From Azoarcus_F sp048158365 (GTDB lineage: Bacteria > Pseudomonadota > Gammaproteobacteria > Burkholderiales > Rhodocyclaceae), in assembly GCA_048158365.1 (NCBI GenBank), contig JBLLNL010000001.1: a stretch of DNA of 64,000 bases; one strand, 5' to 3'. Below, in pieces: positions 1 to 8,152 of the stretch; within the stretch, counting starts at the first letter, position 1, and the number at the start of each line of letters is the position of its first letter. Below the pieces are notes generated by a model. It was not told the origin of the DNA. It did no database searches and worked only from the letters and a program-made list of their open reading frames with translations. The translations under genes and the position numbers were made by a program.

Positions 1-1
1 C

Positions 2-721
2 AGGCATATCCTGCTGCCCGAGATCGGCATCGAGGGTCAGGATGCAATCATCGGTGCCCGCATGCTGGTGGTTGGCGCCGGTGGCCTGGGCTCTCCGGCG
101 GCGCTTTATCTCGCCGCGGCCGGTGTCGGCACGCTGGTCCTGTGTGATGGCGACACCGTGGACCTGACCAATCTGCAGCGCCAGATCCTGCACTCCGAGG
201 ACAATGTCGGCAAGCTCAAGGTCGTTTCCGGTCGGGAAACCCTGCTGCGACTGAATCCTCACATCCGGGTCGAAACCGTCGCGTTGAGACTGGAGGCGGC
301 TGCGCTCGAAGAGCACGTGGCACTGGCCGACGTGGTGCTCGACTGTACCGACAATTTCGATACCCGGCACGCGATCAACCGTGCCTGCGTCATGCATCGC
401 AAGCCGCTCGTGTCGGGCGCGGCCATTCGATTCGATGGTCAGGTGTCGGTGTTCGACCTCAGGCAATCCGACAGTCCGTGCTATCACTGCCTTTTTCCGG
501 AAGGTCAGGAAGTCGACGAAGTGCGATGCGCGGTGATGGGCGTGTTTGCGCCGCTGACCGGCATCATCGGCACGACTCAGGCCGCCGAAGCCCTCAAGCT
601 CATCGTCGGCTGCGGTACGACCCTGGATGGGCGCCTGCTGCTGCTCGATGGCCTCGCGATGGAATGGCGGAGCATCGTGCTGGGGCGTGATCCAGACTGC
701 ACCGTCTGCGGCGGACGCTAG
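2..721 (+). CDS. moeB: MoeB/ThiF-family adenylyltransferase, 5' end cut by window edge
   Basis: This is an E1-like enzyme that activates the C-terminal glycine of a ubiquitin-like sulfur carrier (MoaD or ThiS) by adenylation, for molybdopterin or thiazole synthesis in the cytoplasm. The reading frame is open to the left edge and the first visible residues (RHILLPEIG) are a conserved family block, so only about 10-20 residues are missing. The ATP-binding glycine motif GAGGLGSP, the DLTNLQRQ segment and two CxxC pairs for structural zinc (CYHC and CTVC near the C-terminus) are visible. MoeB and ThiF are hard to separate by eye; MoeB is favoured because mogA and the molybdoenzyme gene msrP lie in the same window. 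The stop codon TAG is the last three bases of the CTAG that borders a MITE-like element. Confidence 0.85.
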   Translation, partial: RHILLPEIGIEGQDAIIGARMLVVGAGGLGSPAALYLAAAGVGTLVLCDGDTVDLTNLQRQILHSEDNVGKLKVVSGRETLLRLNPHIRVETVALRLEAAALEEHVALADVVLDCTDNFDTRHAINRACVMHRKPLVSGAAIRFDGQVSVFDLRQSDSPCYHCLFPEGQEVDEVRCAVMGVFAPLTGIIGTTQAAEALKLIVGCGTTLDGRLLLLDGLAMEWRSIVLGRDPDCTVCGGR

Positions 722-886
722 GAGGCTGTCGGACTTGAGCGATCGTCACGAGCCGGGTGGGAAAGCGAGGACAGAACTGGTCGATTTTGAGGCGCATAGT
801 GGTTCTATGCAACGAAAAATCGGGCAGATATGGACCGCTTCTCCCACCGGCGCAGTAGATCAGCCTCAAGTCCGACAGCCTCCTAG
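718..886. mobile_element. MITE-like element, copy 1, with flanking CTAG
   Basis: A 161-bp non-coding element (722-882) is bounded on both sides by CTAG (718-721 and 883-886). Its ends are perfect 18-bp inverted repeats beginning GAGGCTGTCGG, or 22 bp if CTAG is counted. The two arms keep pairing imperfectly towards a small central hairpin (GCATAG, loop TGGTT, CTATGC), so the whole element can fold on itself. A second copy at 6706-6874 differs at one base. No transposase is present. A 4-bp CTAG target duplication is typical of the IS5 group, which could have mobilised it in trans. The CTAG supplies the stop codons of both flanking convergent genes. Confidence 0.85.
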
Positions 887-1986
887 GCGCTCGGACAGGT
901 CTGCGGTCGTGCGACGATCCGGATGTCCGGGCCGATGCTGCGCACATCCCGGATGTCGAGTCGGGTTGCCTGATCCAGGCCGGTCATCGCGGCCAGATTG
1001 AAGAGCCCCTGTGCGTCGTCCCCGCACAGCATCGGGGCCATGTACAGCAACAGTTCATCCACGCAGCCTTCCCGGAGCAGGGATCCATTCAGCTTGAAGC
1101 CGGCCTCGGCGTGAACTTCGTTGAATCCGCGTCGACCAAGCTCCTTCATCAGTTCGGGAAGCGCGACCTTGCCGGCTGGATTGGGCAGCATCACGATCTG
1201 AACCCCCAGATCCTCGAGTGCTGCGACGCGCTCCGCGTCACCCCCCGCGCAGGCGACCAGACAGTGTCCATCAGCCAGTATCTTCGCGGACAGCGGCACC
1301 TCCAGCCGGGCGTCGATCAACACCCGCATCGGTTGCCGCTCGCAGTCGATGCCGCGCACCGTCAGGCTGGGGTCATCTTCCCTGACCGTGCCGATTCCGG
1401 TCAGGATCGCGCAGGCGCGCGCACGCCAGCGATGGCCGTCCCGGCGTGCGGCCGGACCGGTGATCCACTGGCTGACGCCGTTGTTGAGCGCCGTCTTGCC
1501 ATCCAGCGTGGTCGCCGCCTTCAGGCGCAGCCATGGTGTCCCGCGGGTCATGCGTGACACGAAGCCGATATTGAGTTCGCGCGCCTCGGCTTCCAGGAGT
1601 CCGACCTCGGTACGGATGCCGCTCGCGCGCAGACGCTCGAGGCCGCGCCCGGATACCAGCGGGTTCGGGTCGTGCATCGCGCACACGACCCGTGTCACTC
1701 CCGCCGAAACCAGCGCGTCGGAGCAGGGTGGCGTCCGTCCAAAATGAGAACAGGGTTCCAGCGTGACATAGGCCGTGGCGTCACGCGCCGAATCGCCGGC
1801 TGCGGACAGCGCGATCGTCTCGGCATGCGGTTCGCCTGCGCGTCGATGCCATCCTTCGCCGACGATGACGCCGTTGCTGACCAGCACGCAACCGACCCGC
1901 GGATTGGGCGTGGTGGTATCGAGGCCGCGCTCGGCGAGCCTGAGTGCGCGTGCCATCGCAGCATGATCAGCGGCCGAAAAGGTCAT
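883..1986 (-). CDS. ribD: Bifunctional riboflavin biosynthesis deaminase/reductase RibD
   Basis: RibD carries out two steps of riboflavin synthesis: deamination of the diaminopyrimidine product of GTP cyclohydrolase II, then NADPH-dependent reduction of its ribose. At 367 residues it matches the usual length. The N-terminal deaminase domain shows the zinc site H54-A-E56 with C79 and C88 (PCxxxGRTPPC), and the reductase domain follows from about residue 150. The chosen start (MTFSAADH) overlaps the end of nrdR by 20 bp; a longer in-frame reading is a shadow of nrdR. It is the last gene of glyA-nrdR-ribD. The usual downstream ribE/ribBA/ribH genes are not here; the gene instead ends in the MITE-bordering CTAG. 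Confidence 0.96.
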   Translation of the reverse strand: MTFSAADHAAMARALRLAERGLDTTTPNPRVGCVLVSNGVIVGEGWHRRAGEPHAETIALSAAGDSARDATAYVTLEPCSHFGRTPPCSDALVSAGVTRVVCAMHDPNPLVSGRGLERLRASGIRTEVGLLEAEARELNIGFVSRMTRGTPWLRLKAATTLDGKTALNNGVSQWITGPAARRDGHRWRARACAILTGIGTVREDDPSLTVRGIDCERQPMRVLIDARLEVPLSAKILADGHCLVACAGGDAERVAALEDLGVQIVMLPNPAGKVALPELMKELGRRGFNEVHAEAGFKLNGSLLREGCVDELLLYMAPMLCGDDAQGLFNLAAMTGLDQATRLDIRDVRSIGPDIRIVARPQTCPSA

Positions 1987-2482
1987 CTTCCGGCGGTGCT
2001 TCGGTTTTCTTCGGCGGGCGTCCCCGTCGAGGGCGGGCCTGCACCTCACGGATGACTTCGGAGAACTCGTCGACGTCGGCGAAGTTGCGATAGACCGACG
2101 CAAAACGGATGTAGGCGACCTTGTCGAGCTGCTTCAGTTCGCGCATGACCAACTCGCCGATCTTCTCGCTCGGAATCTCGGCCTCTCCCAGCGACAGCAG
2201 TCTGGCCTCGATCCGACCGATCGCGGCTTCCACCGCTTCGAGCGTCACCGGGCGCTTGCGCAGCGCGAGCTTCATGCTCCCGGCGAGCTTGTCGTGATCG
2301 AACTCGCTTCGATTGCCGTTGCGCTTGACCACGTGCGGCATCTTCAGGTCGACGCGCTCATAGGTCGTGAAACGCTTGTCGCAGCGCATGCAGCGACGAC
2401 GACGTCTGACGACGTCGCCTTCCTCGTTTTCACGCGTATCGGTGACCTGGGTGTTCGGGTCCGAGCAGAACGGACATTTCAT
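1967..2482 (-). CDS. nrdR: Transcriptional repressor NrdR
   Basis: NrdR is a zinc-finger, ATP-cone repressor that binds NrdR boxes upstream of ribonucleotide reductase genes and senses the ATP/dATP balance. The protein has 171 residues, slightly longer than the usual 150-160 because of a basic and acidic C-terminal tail. The zinc ribbon is visible as C3-P-F-C6 and C31-M-R-C34, followed by an arginine-rich stretch and an ATP-cone domain at about residues 49-139. It lies between glyA and ribD, all transcribed leftward, the standard proteobacterial arrangement. No ribonucleotide reductase gene is in this window. Confidence 0.96.
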   Translation of the reverse strand: MKCPFCSDPNTQVTDTRENEEGDVVRRRRRCMRCDKRFTTYERVDLKMPHVVKRNGNRSEFDHDKLAGSMKLALRKRPVTLEAVEAAIGRIEARLLSLGEAEIPSEKIGELVMRELKQLDKVAYIRFASVYRNFADVDEFSEVIREVQARPRRGRPPKKTEAPPEDDLFGR

Positions 2483-2566
2483 GGTCGGAGATAAGCCGCC
2501 AGGCCTGCATCGGTCTGCCGGACCTGCGGCCTTCGCGGTCCGCCGTCATGGAGCGTGAATGTCGGG

Positions 2567-3817
2567 TCAGTCACCATACACCGGAAGGCGTGCGCACAAG
2601 GCCGCAACCTTGCTCCGGACCCGGTCGAGCACGGCCTCGTCGTTCGGCGTGTCGAGCACATCGGCGATCAGGTGCGCGACCTGCTCGGCTTCGATCTCGG
2701 TGAATCCGCGCGTCGTCATGGCCGGGGAGCCGATGCGGATGCCGGACGTCACGAAGGGCTTTTCCGGGTCGTTCGGGATCGCGTTCTTGTTGACGGTGAT
2801 ATGCGCCCTGCCGAGCAGGGCTTCGGCATCCTTGCCGGTGATGTGCTTCGCGCGCAGGTCGACCAGGAAGACATGGCTTTCGGTGCGGCCGGACACGATG
2901 CGCATGCCGCGCTCCTCGGACAGCACCCGCGCCATCACGCGCGCATTGGCGATGACCTGCTCCTGGTAATTGCGGAAGCCGGGTTCGGCCGCCTCCTTGA
3001 ACGCGACCGCCTTCGCGGCGATGACATGCATCAGCGGACCCCCCTGCAGCCCCGGGAAGATCGCCGAATTGATCGCCTTCTCGTGTTCGGCCTTCATCAG
3101 GATGATGCCACCGCGAGGTCCGCGCAAGGTCTTGTGCGTGGTCGAGGTGACCACGTCCGCGTGCGGCACCGGGTTCGGGTAGTAGCCGGCCGCGATCAGA
3201 CCGGCGTAGTGCGCCATGTCGACCCAGAAGATTGCGCCGACGTCCCGGGCGACCTTGGCGAAGCGTTCGAAATCGATGCGCAGCGAATAGGCCGATGCGC
3301 CGGCGATGATGATGCGCGGCTTGTGTTCGTGGGCCAGCGCCTCCATCGCGTCGTAATCGATCTCTTCCTTGTCGTTCAGTCCGTAGGCGACCGCATTGAA
3401 CCATTTGCCGGACATGTTCAGCTTCATGCCGTGGGTCAGGTGCCCGCCTTCGGCCAGACTCATGCCCAACAGCGTGTCGCCCGGCTTCGCGAAGGCCATC
3501 AGCACGGCCTGGTTGGCCTGCGAACCCGAGTTCGGCTGCACGTTCGCAGCCTCGGCGCCGAACAACTGCTTGACGCGATCGATCGCGAGCTGCTCGGCGA
3601 CATCCACGTATTCGCATCCGCCGTAGTAGCGCTTCCCGGGGTAGCCTTCCGCATATTTGTTGGTCAGTTGCGAGCCTTGGGCCTCCATCACCGCCCGTGA
3701 CACGTAGTTCTCCGAGGCGATCAGTTCGATGTGATCCTCCTGGCGACGGTTTTCGGCGGTGATTGCGGCCCAGAGCTCGGGGTCGACCTTGGCGATGGTG
3801 TCTTGCGAAGCGAACAT
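2567..3817 (-). CDS. glyA: Serine hydroxymethyltransferase
   Basis: This PLP enzyme interconverts serine and glycine and charges tetrahydrofolate with a one-carbon unit. The protein of 416 residues matches E. coli GlyA closely in length. The PLP lysine lies in the STTHKTLRGPRGG block, with upstream LIASENY and QPNSGSQAN motifs. An in-frame GTG nine bases earlier would add three residues; the ATG giving MFASQDT is preferred because it matches family N-termini. It is probably the first gene of the leftward unit with nrdR (85-bp gap) and ribD. Confidence 0.97.
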   Translation of the reverse strand: MFASQDTIAKVDPELWAAITAENRRQEDHIELIASENYVSRAVMEAQGSQLTNKYAEGYPGKRYYGGCEYVDVAEQLAIDRVKQLFGAEAANVQPNSGSQANQAVLMAFAKPGDTLLGMSLAEGGHLTHGMKLNMSGKWFNAVAYGLNDKEEIDYDAMEALAHEHKPRIIIAGASAYSLRIDFERFAKVARDVGAIFWVDMAHYAGLIAAGYYPNPVPHADVVTSTTHKTLRGPRGGIILMKAEHEKAINSAIFPGLQGGPLMHVIAAKAVAFKEAAEPGFRNYQEQVIANARVMARVLSEERGMRIVSGRTESHVFLVDLRAKHITGKDAEALLGRAHITVNKNAIPNDPEKPFVTSGIRIGSPAMTTRGFTEIEAEQVAHLIADVLDTPNDEAVLDRVRSKVAALCARLPVYGD

Positions 3818-3937
3818 GTGCGGCACTCGAAGCGATGGATATAAAGGCAGAATCTTATCACGTGGGCTATTTCGCGCGGAATGCGGCTGTACGACAGCAA
3901 GCGGGGAAGGCGGCCATTCAAGCCTGATCCAGTCGTC

Positions 3938-4579
3938 TCATCCGTGCGGCAATTCGTCGCGACTACCCACCAGATGGCTACGCTCGGCCCATGCGATGAG
4001 TTTCCAGATGCCGTCGCGGTGTTCGATCCAGTTCAGCGCAGCGTTCGGGATCTCGAAGTCGCGTGGCGTGTCCAGGGGTTTGCCGGTGGCGATGCGATGC
4101 GCGACATCGAGCACGCCGCCGTGGGTGACGATCAGTATCGGTTCGCCTGCGTGTCGTCGTGCGATGTCGTCGAGCGCGGCCGACACGCGCCGGCTGAAGG
4201 CACTCAGACTCTCACCACCCTCGGGAATGGCGAAGTCGATGTCGCGCCGCTGAAAGCGCGCATAGGCCTGCGGAAAGCGGTTGGCCGCCTCGTCGTAGGT
4301 CAGTCCCTGGAACACGCCGTAGTGACGTTCGCGCAGGCCGGTCAGCGTTGTCGGGGTGAGCCCGATCCGAATCGCGGTCGCCTGGGCAGTCTGCCGCGCC
4401 CGCGCGAGGTCGCTGCAATAGAGCGCGCTGAACGCATGTGTGGCCAGCGCATCGGCGGTCGCGCATGCCTGCTCCAGCCCGGTCTCATTGAGCGGGACGT
4501 CGACATGCCCCTGCAGGCGTCGCTCGGCGTTCCAGGCGGTCTCGCCGTGGCGAACGAGACAGAGCCGGGTCATCAGCAT
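3938..4579 (-). CDS. Histidine phosphatase family protein (phosphoglycerate mutase-like)
   Basis: This is a member of the RHG phosphatase superfamily, which transfers phosphate through a catalytic histidine. The signature LVRHGETAWN is at the N-terminus, a second conserved histidine is in VTHGGVLD, and the acidic residue in EGGESL is present. The length of 213 residues fits single-domain cofactor-independent-mutase-like phosphatases; its substrate cannot be told from sequence (alpha-ribazole phosphate and other small phosphates are possible). The start MLMTRL is chosen because GGAGG lies just upstream; a longer in-frame extension has no such site. It is divergent from the TRAP genes and separated from glyA by 120 bp. 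Confidence 0.85.
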   Translation of the reverse strand: MLMTRLCLVRHGETAWNAERRLQGHVDVPLNETGLEQACATADALATHAFSALYCSDLARARQTAQATAIRIGLTPTTLTGLRERHYGVFQGLTYDEAANRFPQAYARFQRRDIDFAIPEGGESLSAFSRRVSAALDDIARRHAGEPILIVTHGGVLDVAHRIATGKPLDTPRDFEIPNAALNWIEHRDGIWKLIAWAERSHLVGSRDELPHG

Positions 4580-4748
4580 CGGTTCCTCCGGTTTCAAGGC
4601 GTCGGATTGCGGGTTTTCCCGTCCTTCTCGGGTCTCGGTTCTGAGATAGAATCGGCGCACATGTGAAGGGCGTCAAGCGTCGTATCGGGCAGTGTCGCTG
4701 CCTTGGCAAGCGGTCGATTGCGGGCGACGAATACCGGGTGGGGTGATC

Positions 4749-5303
4749 GTGTTCAAGCTTCTTGCGTTTGTCATGCGTGCGATCAACGCGCTGAACAAGC
4801 TGGTCGGGAACCTGTTTTCATGGTTGTCGCTGGCGATCGTGCTCGTGTGTTTTGCGGTCGTCGTGGAGCGCTATGTGTTCGGGAGCACGCGGCTGTGGAT
4901 GCAGGACCTCTACGTCTGGCTCAATGGCGCGATGTTCACCGCGGTTGCGGGCTTCGCGCTGTTTCGCAATCAGCATGTGCGGGTGGACATCTTCTACCGG
5001 CCGGCCTCGATTCGGCGCAAGGCGATTGCCGATCTGCTCGGCGTGTGCCTGTTCCTGCTGCCGTTCACGTACATCCTGACGATCTACAGCCTGCCGTATG
5101 TCCAGCGTTCGTGGCGTTTCATGGAGGGCTCCGCGAATATCGGCGGCATGCCCGGGCTGTTCATCCTGAAGAGCTTCCTGCTGGTATTCACCGCGCTCAT
5201 GGCCCTGCAGGGGCTGGCCGTGTTGATCCGCTCTATCCTGATCATCGCGAATCGCGAGGATCTGGTGCCGGCCGACTTCGGCTACCAATACGACAAGGAG
5301 TGA
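4749..5303 (+). CDS. dctQ: TRAP transporter small permease, DctQ family
   Basis: This is the four-helix membrane subunit of a tripartite ATP-independent periplasmic transporter; it joins the large permease in the inner membrane to couple solute uptake to an ion gradient. Four hydrophobic segments are visible in about 184 residues, with the family block around DLYVWLNGAMF and the charged NQHVRVDIFY stretch between helices. The start is uncertain: in-frame GTG codons at 4743 and 4749 follow a GGGTGGGG stretch, and an upstream ATG at 4692 is also in frame but would give an atypical N-terminus. The large permease gene begins 6 bp downstream, so the two are co-transcribed. Confidence 0.88.
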   Translation: MFKLLAFVMRAINALNKLVGNLFSWLSLAIVLVCFAVVVERYVFGSTRLWMQDLYVWLNGAMFTAVAGFALFRNQHVRVDIFYRPASIRRKAIADLLGVCLFLLPFTYILTIYSLPYVQRSWRFMEGSANIGGMPGLFILKSFLLVFTALMALQGLAVLIRSILIIANREDLVPADFGYQYDKE

Positions 5304-5309
5304 GCAAGG

Positions 5310-6701
5310 ATGGATCCCGTTCTGATCGGTGAAATCCTCGCCGGCCTGATGTTCTTCGGCGTCATAGGCATGCTGATGCTGGGTTTCCCGGTGGCGTTCA
5401 CGCTGGCCGGCACGTCCCTGCTGTTCGCGCTGGTCGGATACCACTTCGAAGTCTTCGATCCGTCGAACTTCGCGGCGCTCGCCGGTCGTTACGTCGGCTA
5501 CATGACCAACGAGGTGCTGGTCGCGGTGCCGTTGTTCATCTTCATGGGCGTGATGCTGGAGCGCTCCAAGATCGCCGAACAACTGCTGCTGACGATGGGC
5601 AAACTGTTCGGCAACATGCGCGGCGGCCTCGGTTACTCCGTCATCATCGTCGGTGCGCTGCTCGCCGCTTCCACCGGAGTGGTGGGCGCCACCGTGGTCA
5701 CGATGGGCTTGATCTCGCTGCCGGCGATGATGCGGGCCGGTTACGATCCCAAGCTCGCGAGCGGCGTGATCTGCGCGTCCGGTACGCTGGGACAGATCAT
5801 TCCGCCCTCGACCGTGCTCATCTTCATGGGCGACATGCTGGGCGGCATCAACGCCCAGGTGCAGATGGCGAAGGGCAATTTCGCACCGACCCCGGTGTCG
5901 GTCGGTGATCTCTTCGCGGGGGCCTTTCTGCCGGGCTTCATGCTGGTCGTGCTGTATCTGATGTGGGTCTTCATCAAGACCCTGATCGACCCCAAGTCCT
6001 GCCCCGCGACACCGGTGCCGGAGGCGGAACGGCGTGGCCTCATGAAGGAGGTGTTCACCGCGCTGGTGCCGCCGCTGCTGCTGATCGTCGCGGTGCTCGG
6101 CTCCATTCTGGGCGGCATCGCGACGCCGACCGAAGCCGCTTCGGTCGGTGCGGTCGGAGCGATCGTGCTGGCCGCGCTGCGCTGGAGACTGTCCTTCACG
6201 GTGCTGCGCGAAGCGGTGATCTCGACCGCGTCGATCACGTCGATGATCTTCATCATCCTGTTCGGCGCATCGGTGTTCGCGCTGGTGTTCCGCCAGATGG
6301 GTGGCGACAACCTGGTGCATGAGTTCCTGTCCGGCCTGCCGGGGGGCGCGATCGGCGCGATGATCGTCGTGATGCTGATCATGTTCGTGCTGGGCTTCAT
6401 CCTCGATACCTTCGAGATCATCTTCATCGTGATCCCGATCACCGCGCCGATTCTGCTCACGCTGGGGCTGGATCCGGTGTGGGTGGGCGTGATGGTCGGC
6501 GTGAACCTGCAGACGAGCTTCCTGACGCCGCCGTTCGGATTCTCGCTGTTCTATCTGCGCGGCGTGGCACCCAACAGCGTGTCCACCGGCATGATCTATC
6601 GTGGGGCGATACCGTTCGTGGTCCTGCAGGTCGTTGCGATCGCGCTGCTGTTCATCTTCCCCGAGATCGTGACCTGGCTGCCCAGCGTGCTGAGCCGCTG
6701 A
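5310..6701 (+). CDS. dctM: TRAP transporter large permease, DctM family
   Basis: This is the transport-channel subunit of the DctPQM TRAP system. The 463-residue protein is hydrophobic throughout, consistent with about 12 transmembrane helices. It shows conserved DctM features such as VPLFIFMGVMLERS, the GVVGATVVTMG turn, IIPPSTVLI and TSFLTPPFGFSLFYL. AAGGAG lies upstream of the ATG, partly within the end of dctQ. The matching binding protein DctP is encoded convergently on the other strand rather than in the same operon, and a MITE-like element has inserted between them. Confidence 0.95.
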   Translation: MDPVLIGEILAGLMFFGVIGMLMLGFPVAFTLAGTSLLFALVGYHFEVFDPSNFAALAGRYVGYMTNEVLVAVPLFIFMGVMLERSKIAEQLLLTMGKLFGNMRGGLGYSVIIVGALLAASTGVVGATVVTMGLISLPAMMRAGYDPKLASGVICASGTLGQIIPPSTVLIFMGDMLGGINAQVQMAKGNFAPTPVSVGDLFAGAFLPGFMLVVLYLMWVFIKTLIDPKSCPATPVPEAERRGLMKEVFTALVPPLLLIVAVLGSILGGIATPTEAASVGAVGAIVLAALRWRLSFTVLREAVISTASITSMIFIILFGASVFALVFRQMGGDNLVHEFLSGLPGGAIGAMIVVMLIMFVLGFILDTFEIIFIVIPITAPILLTLGLDPVWVGVMVGVNLQTSFLTPPFGFSLFYLRGVAPNSVSTGMIYRGAIPFVVLQVVAIALLFIFPEIVTWLPSVLSR

Positions 6702-6705
6702 GCTG

Positions 6706-6874
6706 CTAGGAGGCTGTCGGACTTGAGCGATCGTCACGAGCCGGGTGGGAAAGCGAGGACAGATCTGGTCGATTTTGAGGCGCATAGTGGTTCTATGCAA
6801 CGAAAAATCGGGCAGATATGGACCGCTTCTCCCACCGGCGCAGTAGATCAGCCTCAAGTCCGACAGCCTCCTAG
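6706..6874. mobile_element. MITE-like element, copy 2, with flanking CTAG
   Basis: This second copy (core 6710-6870, 161 bp) differs from the one at 722-882 at a single base (GACAGA-A-CTGG against GACAGA-T-CTGG). It has the same orientation, the same 18-bp inverted ends and CTAG on both sides. It lies four bases after the dctM stop codon, in the gap to the convergent dctP gene. Near-identity suggests recent movement or gene conversion. It carries no coding capacity; apparent reading frames through it are chance. Confidence 0.85.
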
Positions 6875-6897
6875 GGCCTGTCACTCGGGCCGGGTGC

Positions 6898-6928
6898 TGC
6901 GGAGCGCGTCATGCGCTCCGTTTCTTCT
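6898..6928 (+). terminator. Possible terminator of dctQM
   Basis: An inverted repeat CGGAGCGC, loop GTCAT, GCGCTCCG is followed by TTTCTTCT on the plus strand. It lies downstream of dctM and just beyond the MITE copy. The U-tract is interrupted, so strength is uncertain. Confidence 0.55.
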
Positions 6929-6934
6929 GCGCAT

Positions 6935-6964
6935 AAAAAAACCGGAGGCGTGCCTCCGGTTTCT
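6935..6964 (-). terminator. Intrinsic terminator of dctP
   Basis: The stem ACCGGAGGC, loop GT, GCCTCCGGT is flanked by A-rich sequence on its left, so that minus-strand transcription gives a strong hairpin followed by seven T residues. It lies 15 bp downstream of dctP. On the plus strand it is followed by TTTCTTC, so it may also stop transcription from the left. Confidence 0.85.
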
Positions 6965-6978
6965 TCGGGCGGTCGAGA

Positions 6979-8079
6979 TCAGCTGAGCTTGAAGTGTTTC
7001 TCACGCGCTTCCAGGAACCCCATGTCGGTTCCTTCGGTACGTTCGCGCAGCAGGTTGAGGGCCGACACGAAGCTTTCGGCCGTCTTCTTGGTCAGTACGT
7101 CACCCGTTTCGCGAATCTGGGCCAGCAGTTCCATGGAGGCCTTGGCGCCGGCCTCCAGAATGCTGTCCGGGAAGTGTGGGTGGGTGATCACGCCGTGATT
7201 ATTGATCAGCGTCGCGAGCGCGCGCGGGTCGTTCGCATAGAAGTCGGATGCGACCTGATCATATTCCGCCTGGCACACGTCACGCACGATGGCCTGGATA
7301 TTGGCCGGCAGCGCCTGGAACTTGGCCTTGTCCACAACGAGTTCCGTGGCCAGACCCGGCTCGATGAAGCTGGAGGTGTAGTAGTGCTTGCGGACCTGGT
7401 GAAAGCCGAGCGCCAGGTCGTTGTACGGGCCGACGAATTCGGCCGCATCCAGCGCACCGGACTGCAGCGCCTGGAAGATCTCGCCACCGGCGAGGTTGGT
7501 CACCGAAGCGCCCATCTTCTGCCACACCTGACCGCCGAGGCCCGGCGTGCGGAAGCGCATGCCCTGGATGTCCTCGATGCCTTTCAGTTCGTTCTGGAAC
7601 CAGCCACCGGCCTGGGTGCCGGTGTCGCCGGACAGAAAGCCCTGCAGGCCGAACTGGTCGTAGATCTCGTCCCACGCCTCCTGGCCGCCGAGGTAGCGCA
7701 CCCACGCGGCGAGCTCGCGGCTGGTCATGCCGAACGGCACGCCGGTGAAGAACGACAGGCCGACGCTCTTGTTTTGCCAGTAATAGGCGGCCCCATGCAT
7801 CATCTCGGCGCTGCCGTCGATGACAGCGTCGATCGATTGCAGCGCGGGAACCATCTCGCCGGCCGAGAACACCTGTATGGTCAGCTCGCCATTGGTGGCC
7901 GCGGTGATTCGGTCGGCCAGACGCTGCGCGCCGACGCCGAGGCCGGGGAAGTTGCGTGGCCAGGTGGTCACCATGCGCCAGGTCGTCTTGCGTTGCGCGA
8001 TCGCCGGCGCGGCGACCGTCGCTGCGGCGACACCGGCGCCCGCTGCGCCGGCCCGTTTGATGAACGATCTCCTATCCAT
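6979..8079 (-). CDS. dctP: TRAP transporter substrate-binding protein, DctP family, Tat-exported
   Basis: This periplasmic solute receptor delivers a substrate, most likely an organic or keto acid, to the DctQM permease. The 366-residue protein begins with a twin-arginine signal (DRRSFIKRAG) and an alanine-rich segment ending near APAIAQ, implying folded export through Tat. TTWRMVTTWPRNFP begins the mature part and resembles the TakP/alpha-keto-acid branch of the DctP family, though the ligand cannot be assigned from sequence. A purine-rich ribosome site (GAGGAGAGGAG) precedes the ATG. It is convergent with dctQM, which is unusual for a TRAP locus, but the closeness argues for one system. Confidence 0.92.
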   Translation of the reverse strand: MDRRSFIKRAGAAGAGVAAATVAAPAIAQRKTTWRMVTTWPRNFPGLGVGAQRLADRITAATNGELTIQVFSAGEMVPALQSIDAVIDGSAEMMHGAAYYWQNKSVGLSFFTGVPFGMTSRELAAWVRYLGGQEAWDEIYDQFGLQGFLSGDTGTQAGGWFQNELKGIEDIQGMRFRTPGLGGQVWQKMGASVTNLAGGEIFQALQSGALDAAEFVGPYNDLALGFHQVRKHYYTSSFIEPGLATELVVDKAKFQALPANIQAIVRDVCQAEYDQVASDFYANDPRALATLINNHGVITHPHFPDSILEAGAKASMELLAQIRETGDVLTKKTAESFVSALNLLRERTEGTDMGFLEAREKHFKLS

Positions 8080-8125
8080 GTGTCTTCACTCCTCTCCTCG
8101 ATGTGGATGTTTGAAATACCCGCCG

Positions 8126-8152
8126 ATTATAGGGACTGGCGCGAAGCATGGA
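8126..8152 (-). promoter_or_regulatory. Candidate sigma-70 promoter for dctP
   Basis: On the minus strand a perfect TATAAT -10 box (plus coordinates 8126-8131) lies about 45 bp before the dctP ATG. A weak -35 match (TTCCAT) sits 16 bp upstream. The -35 is poor, so an activator may be involved. Confidence 0.5.

Noticed and set aside
718..886. The repeat as part of a protein-coding gene or as an IS with transposase
   Set aside because: Both copies are 161 bp, lie between genes, and have no start, ribosome site or transposase motif; apparent frames differ in their flanking residues.
4818..6884. Open frame of 688 codons on the minus strand opposite dctQM
   Set aside because: It is a mirror of the dctQM frames, rich in His, Gln, Arg and Glu without domain patterns, and runs through the MITE.
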